A stretch of 16,063 nucleotides of DNA from Methanobacteriota archaeon (lineage in GTDB: Archaea; Halobacteriota; Methanocellia; Methanocellales; Methanocellaceae): positions 1-16,063 of the forward strand of contig JAEZKS010000199.1 in NCBI GenBank assembly GCA_023436075.1. The letters run 5' to 3'. Position numbers and translations under genes: made by a program. The notes below the pieces were generated by a model. It worked only from the letters and a program-made list of their open reading frames with translations, ran no database searches and was not told the DNA's origin. Positions 1 through 5,063 of the stretch are shown piece by piece. Position 1 is the first letter of the stretch. Every line of letters begins with the position of its first letter.

Positions 1-119
1 AGCATGTGGTCGAAGAAACCGATGCCAGTATCGACGGTGGCATTGCCCCTGCCATCGATGTTCAGCTCGATGGTGATGTCTGTCTCTCTCGTCTGCCTGT
101 GAACGGTTGCCGTCCTCAT
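1..119 (-). CDS. hisB: Imidazoleglycerol-phosphate dehydratase, N-terminal part (runs off left edge)
   Basis: The reverse strand reads from an ATG at 119-117 into a peptide beginning MRTATVHRQTRETDIT and continuing with NIDGRGNATVDTGIGFFDHML before the window ends. The TGIGFFDHML stretch is the conserved first metal-ligand region of HisB, which dehydrates imidazole glycerol phosphate in the sixth step of histidine synthesis. Only about 39 codons are present. hisA lies upstream on the same strand, about 750 bp away. There is no Shine-Dalgarno sequence before the ATG, but an AT-rich box sits about 28 nt upstream, so a leaderless transcript of its own is likely. The identification is confident despite the truncation because both motif and neighbour agree. 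Confidence 0.93.
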   Translation of the reverse strand, partial: MRTATVHRQTRETDITIELNIDGRGNATVDTGIGFFDHM

Positions 120-382
120 GTTAACCAAGTCTATTGCTTCTTTTTTATGTAAATAAATGTTTGTGTATCATGTGGTTATATCCTGACCTGAATATCCCGG
201 ATGCGTGAGAATATCCAGATTAAGGACATCAAGGTTCATGAAGCGCACACAAGGGTACACAAAAGGTTTTTTTAAAAATTATGGTTCTGTATTTTCCGGA
301 TTGGCGATGACTGGCTTCTTCCTGATCTACTCATCGCAGCCGTTACCGTACAATGTGTCATGGAATGCAAGGCGCGATTTTA
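120..382. other. Non-coding stretch between hisB and repeat copy 1
   Basis: This stretch holds the hisB promoter region, and I see no convincing gene in it. An open frame at 205-450 on the plus strand runs into the repeat element and gives a low-complexity Arg/Ser-rich peptide with no recognisable family, so I do not call it. GAATATCC occurs twice within about 30 bp near 190-222. With the repeat element and the 726-870 stretch it makes up the 751-bp gap between hisB and hisA. Confidence 0.4.
146..158 (-). promoter_or_regulatory. Putative TATA box of hisB
   Basis: On the minus strand the sequence CATTTATTTACATAAAA lies about 25-35 nt upstream of the hisB ATG. With the usual archaeal spacing of about 25 nt to the transcription start, the transcript would begin at or just before the start codon. 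This fits the absence of a ribosome binding site. It also implies that hisB need not depend on read-through from hisA across the intervening repeat element. Inference from sequence only. Confidence 0.4.
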
Positions 383-411
383 GGCCGCAGCGATCGCAGG
401 CTTCGCCGCGC
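383..411 (+). repeat. Left terminal inverted repeat of copy 1
   Basis: Twenty-nine bases starting GGCCGCAGCGATCGCAGG, exactly reverse-complementary to 697-725. The octamer GCGATCGC lies inside it. The same terminus, less well preserved further in, ends copy 2 at 14874. Confidence 0.85.
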
Positions 412-696
412 AGCGGTCGCAGTTTTTATAGTCCTGAAAAATATGTTTAAACGTCTCCTTGGCTCCGGATCTCCTGGACTCCTTTATTAAAAAACGTACT
501 CCTGCGCTCCTTTCACTCCTCAGCTCTACCTTAGCTCCATGTGCCTCCTTAGCTCAACGACGGGAGATGAGGAGGGCGCGGAGTTGAGGTAGATATGAGG
601 AGTTTAGGAGTTAAAGGAGCACGATTTTTTAAAAAGGAGCTAAGGAGCTTCGGAGCCAGGGAGGACGATTAAAACTTAAATGTAGCCGCGTTCGCC

Positions 697-725
697 GCGC
701 GGCGAAGCCTGCGATCGCTGCGGCC
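697..725 (-). repeat. Right terminal inverted repeat of copy 1
   Basis: Exact reverse complement of 383-411. The homologous end of copy 2 (14554 onward) lacks roughly 22 bp of it, going from GGCCGCAGCG almost directly to GCGCGGCTAC, which accounts for the length difference between the two copies. Confidence 0.85.
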
Positions 726-870
726 TGAAACTGCTCCAGACGTTCCTTCCCGCACACGAAAACGGCAAACCCACGCGGGTGCCCGGCGGCAGGCGCGTCA
801 GCCGATCCTAAAAATGCAGAAGGGTCAAAATTATTAAAATGTAGTGTGTCTTCGTGCCTCGTGAGCGTTC
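726..870. other. Non-coding stretch between repeat copy 1 and hisA
   Basis: This 145-bp tract follows the hisA stop codon on the minus strand. It is GC-rich in its left part (CGCGGGTGCCCGGCGGC), with an AT-rich run at 826-842 that could help end hisA transcription. No gene, RNA or intrinsic terminator hairpin is clearly visible. Confidence 0.35.
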
Positions 871-1611
871 CTATTCTTTAGCGACGCTATCGATCGCTTC
901 TCGCAACATGAAATTGCCCTTGTACAGCGCCGCACCCACGATAACGCCTGCTGCGCCAGTATTCCTGATCCGGACGATATCGTCGATCGTCGTCACGCCT
1001 CCGGAAGCGATCACCGGGATGCCCACGGCTTCAACCAGCGCGCTGATCGGGCTGGCGTTGATACCTTTCAGCAGACCTTCAACGTCCACGTCCGTGAACA
1101 GAATGCTGCCAGCGCCCTGTTTCTCGAAGAACCGGCCCATTTCGACCGTGCTTTTGCCTGATCCGGCCGTCCAGCCTTCCACGAGCACTTCGCCTTTCTT
1201 AGAGTCCAGCGAGACCATGATCGCATTGCTACCAAAGTCGTCCGCAAGTCGCTTCACCAGTGGCGGGTTCTTTACGGCTGCCGTGCCCAGGATGACCCGT
1301 GAGACGCCCAGATCCAACAGAGCCTTAGCAGTGTCGTAGTCGCGGATGCCACCTCCGACCTGTACGTCTATATTGAACTTGGCGACGATCTCTTCCAGGA
1401 TGTGAGCGTTTTTGCGCCGGCCGGAAAATGCGCCGTCGAGGTCGATGACGTGCAGGGTCTTCGCGCCCTGGCCCACCCAGGTTGCCGCTACTTCGACCGG
1501 GTCCTCGATGGGAGTGATCCCGGTGCCGGGCACGCCCTGGACCAGCGAGACTGCTTTGCCGTCTTTCAAGTCGACGGCTGGAATGACGTTGAACTGAACC
1601 TCAGGCAGCAT
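871..1611 (-). CDS. hisA: Phosphoribosylformimino-5-aminoimidazole carboxamide ribotide isomerase HisA
   Basis: HisA performs the Amadori isomerisation of ProFAR to PRFAR in histidine biosynthesis, with a cytoplasmic TIM-barrel fold. The 246-residue protein matches the usual family length. The first catalytic aspartate lies in VIPAVDLKDGKAV (D14) and the second in IMVSLDSKKG (D136). The glycine-rich phosphate-binding loops are VQVGGGIR (about 83-90) and VIASGGV near the C-terminus. A TTG lies one codon upstream, but I chose the ATG at 1611-1609. No ribosome binding site precedes it, and an AT-rich box about 26 nt upstream suggests a leaderless message. hisB follows downstream on the same strand, but the repeat element separates the two. 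The gene is divergent from the exported-protein gene at 1715. Confidence 0.95.
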   Translation of the reverse strand: MLPEVQFNVIPAVDLKDGKAVSLVQGVPGTGITPIEDPVEVAATWVGQGAKTLHVIDLDGAFSGRRKNAHILEEIVAKFNIDVQVGGGIRDYDTAKALLDLGVSRVILGTAAVKNPPLVKRLADDFGSNAIMVSLDSKKGEVLVEGWTAGSGKSTVEMGRFFEKQGAGSILFTDVDVEGLLKGINASPISALVEAVGIPVIASGGVTTIDDIVRIRNTGAAGVIVGAALYKGNFMLREAIDSVAKE

Positions 1612-1630
1612 CAAGAGGTAATTACGTGCC

Positions 1631-1644
1631 GATTTAATAAAAGT
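1631..1644 (-). promoter_or_regulatory. Putative TATA box of hisA
   Basis: On the minus strand CTTTTATTAAATC is centred about 26 nt upstream of the chosen ATG. That is the spacing expected between an archaeal TATA box and the transcription start, which would place the start at the initiation codon. Confidence 0.5.
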
Positions 1645-1700
1645 TGCTCTCGGGAAAACGCTTATGTTCTAATAATATGAAATATAGTCGTTATCTGTTT

Positions 1701-1707
1701 AAGGTGA
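1701..1707 (+). promoter_or_regulatory. Ribosome binding site deciding the 1715 start
   Basis: AAGGTGA, complementary to the 3' end of archaeal 16S rRNA, lies 7 nt before the ATG at 1715. An ATG at 1708 is out of frame and reaches a stop within about 12 codons. An AT-rich tract at 1667-1687 (TCTAATAATATGAAATATAG) is the likely promoter core. Confidence 0.55.
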
Positions 1708-1714
1708 ATGAACG

Positions 1715-2635
1715 ATGGGTATATTCGCGGTGGTATCAGACAATAAGCAGTTGAGACTATTGATCCTTTTCTCGTTTATGGCGGCTCTGGCGGCTGTGGC
1801 GCTATCGACGTTCGTTGCGCCGGCGCATGCGGATGATGCGACGACAGCGTCGCAATACGTGGGCGATGGTACCATGTACGTGGACGATGTGCCGGCCAAC
1901 GGTATCCCGGTGACGGCCACCCTGAACGGCGTCAGCAAAAGCGACGTATCCGGGTCCGGCGGCCAGACGGGTTATTTCCGGATCGTCTTCGAGCCCGTTG
2001 CGGGCCCTATCGCCCTGTCGTACACTTACAATGGCGAGACTATGACGGTGCCGATGATAGACGCCGACCTGGCCTCCGGCGGGAGCCGGTGCGATTTTTA
2101 CCTGAGCTCTGGGGTTCCAGAGGAGAACGTTTCCTCTTTTGACGACTATGCTATCGGCGGCCAGGTCCGTCTTGACGGCACCCCGATCAACGGCGCCACA
2201 GTCAGCACGGAATACGGGGGCGGCGACAGCAACGTGACGTTCGCCGCGCCGGGCTACGGAGACGGCATGTACCTCCTGCTGTTGCAGAAGGGCAGCGGGT
2301 CTGCGGTCGTCACGGTCACCTACGGTGGCATCACCCGCTCGCTCACGATCGCCAGCCCTAACCAGTCGGAAGGCAGCTACGACATGCTTGATTTCGACCT
2401 GACCACGCCGGGCGCAAGCCCGCAGGCCGACCATAGCAGCACGCAGGGGCCGACGCTGTCTCCGGATGCCACCCCGGGGAAACCCGATGATGGCAATGCG
2501 AGCGTGGCGCCTTCCCCGACTGTCCGGCCCACCGGGTCGTCCGGGGCGGTTTCGACGCCTTCCTTCCTGCTGGGCATTCCTGGCACGCTCGCCGCACTGG
2601 CGCTAATCGTCTGCCTGATGAGAAAAACCCGGTGA
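1715..2635 (+). CDS. Exported, C-terminally anchored surface protein with two tandem beta-type domains
   Basis: A 306-residue protein that I cannot assign to a named family. Residues 1-39 form a signal peptide (hydrophobic core LLILFSFMAALAAVALSTFV, then APAHA before the likely cleavage). Two similar segments follow, about 47-130 and 145-230. Each starts with a G-x-V/M-x-(L/V)-D-(G/D)-x-P-x-N-G pattern (MYVDDVPANGIPVTAT and VRLDGTPINGATVSTE) and contains a (T/S)-Y-x-G strand, like carboxypeptidase-regulatory or Ig-like beta-sandwich repeats. A Pro/Thr/Ser-rich linker (about 231-282) leads to a hydrophobic segment (FLLGIPGTLAALALIVCLM) and a basic end RKTR, the layout of archaeal membrane- or sortase-anchored surface proteins. 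An AAGGTGA ribosome binding site at 1701-1707 supports this start. The stop codon lies inside a terminator-like hairpin. Confidence 0.75.
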   Translation: MGIFAVVSDNKQLRLLILFSFMAALAAVALSTFVAPAHADDATTASQYVGDGTMYVDDVPANGIPVTATLNGVSKSDVSGSGGQTGYFRIVFEPVAGPIALSYTYNGETMTVPMIDADLASGGSRCDFYLSSGVPEENVSSFDDYAIGGQVRLDGTPINGATVSTEYGGGDSNVTFAAPGYGDGMYLLLLQKGSGSAVVTVTYGGITRSLTIASPNQSEGSYDMLDFDLTTPGASPQADHSSTQGPTLSPDATPGKPDDGNASVAPSPTVRPTGSSGAVSTPSFLLGIPGTLAALALIVCLMRKTR

Positions 2636-2656
2636 CCTGGGTTTTTCTCGTTTTTT
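2620..2656 (+). terminator. Intrinsic-type terminator hairpin overlapping the stop codon
   Basis: GAGAAAAACCC (2620-2630) pairs perfectly with GGGTTTTTCTC (2639-2649) around an 8-nt loop that contains the TGA stop (2633-2635), and TTTTTT follows at 2651-2656. The hairpin is symmetric enough to act on either strand, but the T-run favours the plus strand. The last codons (RKTR) are therefore shared with the terminator stem. Confidence 0.75.
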
Positions 2657-2750
2657 CAGCCGCCTGTCGACAGATTTTTTCCTGAAAACTGACGATGCAA
2701 ATCCCGTGCAACTAACCGGGCCGGCCGGATATTTTACCCTTTTTCAGGGA

Positions 2751-2763
2751 ACGTTTATATATT
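2751..2763 (+). promoter_or_regulatory. Putative TATA box of the AEC permease gene
   Basis: CGTTTATATATTC is a near-ideal archaeal TATA sequence. Transcription would start about 25 nt downstream, near 2780-2785, leaving a leader of roughly 35-40 nt before the ATG at 2820. No clear Shine-Dalgarno sequence precedes that ATG. A GTG at 2706 would sit upstream of this promoter and is therefore unlikely as the start. Confidence 0.5.
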
Positions 2764-2819
2764 CCCTGGGATTGCGATCATCAACAACTTTATCGCCCGC
2801 CGACGCTTTTTACCATCCG

Positions 2820-3713
2820 ATGGACTTCCTGAGCATTGTCGTCCCCATCTTCGGCCTGATTTTCGTCGGCTGGCTACTGAGAGCCGTCGGCCTGTTCCCG
2901 CAAAAGCTGGCAGATCTGCTGAACGACTACATCTATTACGTCGGGATGACGGTGATTACGTTCCTGGGCTTGCATGACGCCAGCACCGGATTATTGTTCG
3001 ATCCTGCCGTTTACCTGTTGAACGTCGTGCCCATCATTGCGATTATAGTCATTTCGTTTGCGGTCGCGCGGCTCATGAAGCTTAAGAATGCCGCCGTACC
3101 GGTCTTCGTGGCCTGCGCATTCTTCGGCAATACGGCATACATCGGCTTTCCGCTGAACATTTCGGTGCAGGGACCGGATTCGCTGGCCACGACGGCATTC
3201 ATATCCACCATATATACGGTGATCGTATTTACCTTCGGGGCATGGCTTTGCCAGCGCTATTCTACAGAAGGGAAAAAAGGATTTCAGTTGCACAGGATAC
3301 CGGTATTCTGGGCCGCCATGGCCGGGCTGGCGCTCTCGCTCTTCGCCCTGCCTGACGTGGTGAGATTCCCGCTGGACCTCGTCGAGACCACGACTCCGCC
3401 ACTGGCGCTGCTGGTCACTGGCGCGGCCATATCGGCGACCGGCATCCGGGAAAACCTGAAAGAGATCGGCGTCATCAGCGCGATCAAGCTGTTGCTGATG
3501 CCTGCGCTGGTCGTCCTGATCGCCATCGTTTCGGGCATTAACAGCGGCCAGGTCTATCGGACGTCTGTTCTCGAAGCCTCTGCGCCGGCGGGAGTCACGA
3601 ATACGACGCTGGCCAGGCAGTTCGGCCTGGACGACCGGCTGGCGTCCGGCGCCGTTGTCGTTTCCACGGCGCTCTTTTTCGTCACTGTCATGCTGGTGCT
3701 TTTGATCTTGTAG
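2820..3713 (+). CDS. AEC (auxin efflux carrier) family permease
   Basis: A 297-residue polytopic membrane protein, the usual length of prokaryotic AEC (Mem_trans) carriers, which export or exchange small organic anions; the substrate here is unknown. The N-terminus MDFLSIVVPIFGLIFVGWLL and the motif FFGNTAYIGFPL (about 103-114; consensus GNTGYMGLPL) are characteristic. About nine or ten hydrophobic spans are visible, with a charged break near RYSTEGKKGF in the middle that separates the two halves of the inverted-repeat fold. The segment SAPAGVTNTTLARQFGLD near the C-terminus is also typical. I chose the ATG at 2820 over an in-frame GTG at 2706, because the extra 38 residues are not family-like and lie upstream of the TATA box. 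The gene converges on the minus-strand gene at 3720 with a 6-bp gap. Confidence 0.85.
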   Translation: MDFLSIVVPIFGLIFVGWLLRAVGLFPQKLADLLNDYIYYVGMTVITFLGLHDASTGLLFDPAVYLLNVVPIIAIIVISFAVARLMKLKNAAVPVFVACAFFGNTAYIGFPLNISVQGPDSLATTAFISTIYTVIVFTFGAWLCQRYSTEGKKGFQLHRIPVFWAAMAGLALSLFALPDVVRFPLDLVETTTPPLALLVTGAAISATGIRENLKEIGVISAIKLLLMPALVVLIAIVSGINSGQVYRTSVLEASAPAGVTNTTLARQFGLDDRLASGAVVVSTALFFVTVMLVLLIL

Positions 3714-3719
3714 CTGCGA

Positions 3720-4151
3720 TCAAACGACCTCGACAGATCTCTGTAACGTCGTCACATATTGTCCGTCGGCTTCGACTTTCGCGTCTATCCTGTAGTGGCC
3801 GACGGTCGAGATGCCGATGAGTGATGACGGTATGGCCCGGCTGTATTCTATCCGTTTCGATTCGCCGGGAGCAAGATCGATGTCGAAGCCCTGCTTCTTA
3901 TATCCTGCGGGAAAGCCCAGCATAGCGTCCGGGTAGACAGTAAGCGTTACTTCGACCTCACGGATGCTGGCATTGCCGTTGTTGGCCAGTACCATGTATC
4001 CTGTAGCCGTATCGCCGGGATGGAAGACCTCTCCAAGTCCTGAATCGGTTACGATAAGATTACCCTGGCCTTCGGCTGTCGTTACTGTGCTGCCGGTCAA
4101 CATAAGCGCTGCCAGAAGCAATAGTATTGCGGATATTTGAATCGCTTTCAA
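3720..4151 (-). CDS. Small exported protein with CARDB/Ig-like domain
   Basis: A 143-residue protein. Residues 1-26 are a signal peptide (ISAILLLLAALMLTGSTVTTA). The rest is a single beta-rich domain with phrases typical of CARDB/DUF11-like or NPCBM-associated modules: VFHPGDTATGYMVLANNGNASIREVEV (start of the domain) and DLAPGESKRIEYSRAIP (later strand). Such domains usually work as adhesion or spacer modules on the cell surface, and no enzyme motif is visible. The start is a TTG at 4151-4149, supported by AGGTGA four bases upstream. The gene is convergent with the AEC permease and has an AT-rich promoter region behind it. No specific function can be given. Confidence 0.7.
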   Translation of the reverse strand: MKAIQISAILLLLAALMLTGSTVTTAEGQGNLIVTDSGLGEVFHPGDTATGYMVLANNGNASIREVEVTLTVYPDAMLGFPAGYKKQGFDIDLAPGESKRIEYSRAIPSSLIGISTVGHYRIDAKVEADGQYVTTLQRSVEVV

Positions 4152-4155
4152 GTTT

Positions 4156-4161
4156 TCACCT
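4156..4161 (-). promoter_or_regulatory. Ribosome binding site supporting a TTG start
   Basis: On the minus strand AGGTGA is followed by AAAC and then the TTG. No ATG nearby would give a better-placed start. Upstream, the AT-rich run at about 4168-4205 probably contains the TATA box. Confidence 0.55.
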
Positions 4162-4224
4162 GATAATTATCATAGGTATTATAAAAAATATAATTATATA
4201 GATATTGGTGATATACTTAGCCCT

Positions 4225-4241
4225 GGCATGCCTATGCATAG
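4225..4241. promoter_or_regulatory. Two overlapping palindromes upstream of the 3720-4151 gene
   Basis: GGCATGCC (4225-4232) and CTATGCATAG (4232-4241) are perfect palindromes sharing one base. They lie between the end of the EcfT gene and the AT-rich promoter region of the minus-strand exported-protein gene, a place where an archaeal activator or repressor could bind. AGCTGA occurs twice just beyond (about 4240-4255). Function is unproven. Confidence 0.25.
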
Positions 4242-4292
4242 CTGAATAAGCTGATGTACGAGAAAAAATTGGGATTTAACCGTCAGAGATCT

Positions 4293-5063
4293 TCAGAGGT
4301 ATCCCAGTGCGTACAACACGAACCCGGCCGTCAGCACGAAAATACCCGCTATCGACAGGTAATCCTTAAGTTGCAACGGTATCTCGGTGAACTTGATCTT
4401 CGAGCCGCTGCGGTAGCCTCTTAGCTCGATCACGTGACCCAGGCTGCCTGCCCGGCCGATGGAGTTCGAGAGCAGCGGCGTGATGGTCGGGCCGATGATG
4501 CGGGACATGTCAGAGAGTCCTGCGGGCTTGAAGCCGCGTACGGCCTGTGCCTCCGATATCTTCCGTGCCTCGACCTGCAGGGTCGGGATGAAGCGCATGG
4601 TGATCATGATCATGAGCGCGTAGTCCATGGGGAAGTGCAGCCGGCTGACCAGCGTGTTGACCAGGTCGCCGGGCTTCGTCGTCGTCACGAGCAGCAGGAA
4701 GGCGAAGAACATGGCGCCGAGGCGCAGCGAGATCATGACGCCGGCGAGGATACCATCGTAAGTGGCTATGCCGATGCCGCCGACTGAGTACATTTCGCCG
4801 GAGCGCATGGTGAGCACGGTGATCAGGATCAGGACGGCAAAGACCAGCAGCAGCATTTTGCCCTGGCTGATGACGTCTCTGGTCATGCCTGCAACCATCA
4901 GGGCTACGATGGGGATGGCCATGAGCAGGACCAGTACCAGCGGGTCGCCGTTGATGATTCCTGCGATGATCACGAAGACGCTGAACAGTATCTTCACTAT
5001 CGGGTTCAGCTTGTGAACGAATGTGTCGCCGTCGATGTACTGGAATACCTCTGCGCCGCTCAT
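4293..5063 (-). CDS. ECF transporter transmembrane subunit (EcfT/CbiQ type)
   Basis: A 256-residue integral membrane protein that couples ATP hydrolysis by the ECF ATPases to a substrate-binding S subunit for uptake of a vitamin or metal ion. The family hallmarks are the two cytoplasmic coupling-helix motifs with Arg-Gly: EAQAVRGFKPAG (AVRGF at 174-178) and ELRGYRSG (213-218). Hydrophobic spans occur at about 23-58, 69-85, 103-126, 148-160 and 233-254. The start ATG at 5063-5061 overlaps the stop of the upstream ATPase gene (ATGA), indicating translational coupling in one operon. The open frame extends further upstream, but that part only reads the ATPase gene in another frame. The substrate cannot be inferred from these two subunits. 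Confidence 0.88.
   Translation of the reverse strand: MSGAEVFQYIDGDTFVHKLNPIVKILFSVFVIIAGIINGDPLVLVLLMAIPIVALMVAGMTRDVISQGKMLLLVFAVLILITVLTMRSGEMYSVGGIGIATYDGILAGVMISLRLGAMFFAFLLLVTTTKPGDLVNTLVSRLHFPMDYALMIMITMRFIPTLQVEARKISEAQAVRGFKPAGLSDMSRIIGPTITPLLSNSIGRAGSLGHVIELRGYRSGSKIKFTEIPLQLKDYLSIAGIFVLTAGFVLYALGYL

Larger units (their letters stand above)
383..725 (+). repeat. Palindromic CTCC/GGAG repeat element, copy 1
   Basis: A 343-bp element bounded by a perfect 29-bp terminal inverted repeat that begins GGCCGCAGCGATCGCAGG (383-411 and 697-725). The interior is a large imperfect palindrome. The left half carries CTCC at 455, 463, 471 and 479 (exact 8-nt period) and again at 499, 507, 516, 535 and 545. 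The right half carries the complementary GGAG tetrads, for example in GGAGTTTAGGAGTTAAAGGAG and GGAGCTAAGGAGC. A/T runs (TTAAAAAA and its counterpart) interrupt both arms at matching places. It lies between hisA and hisB and encodes no plausible protein. A second copy lies inverted at 14554-14874. The similarity extends a few bases beyond the inverted repeat (GCGCG, T-run, A before GGCC), so the true boundary may be near 371. No target-site duplication is obvious. Non-autonomous transposable element or structured-RNA locus are both possible. Confidence 0.85.

Noticed and set aside
389..396. GCGATCGC octamer as a HIP1-like highly iterated palindrome
   Set aside because: It is identical to the cyanobacterial octamer, but I noticed it in this window only as part of the repeat termini, so it is best explained as part of that element.
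205..450. 81-codon plus-strand frame left of and into repeat copy 1
   Set aside because: Its C-terminal part is the repeat terminus, the composition is Arg/Ser-rich and unlike a folded protein, and there is no ribosome binding site or homologous neighbour.
455..660. CRISPR array
   Set aside because: The regular spacing is 8 nt with 4-nt repeats and mirror symmetry; there are no 25-37 nt repeats, unique spacers or cas genes.
383..725. Tandem coding repeats or a transposase gene inside the element
   Set aside because: No open frame in either copy gives a plausible or shared protein, so the element is at most non-autonomous.
854..1339. 161-codon plus-strand frame opposite hisA
   Set aside because: Antisense shadow of hisA, which has clear catalytic motifs.
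2706..2819. GTG start extending the AEC permease by 38 residues
   Set aside because: It would lie upstream of the TATA-like box at 2751-2763 and the added residues do not resemble the family N-terminus.
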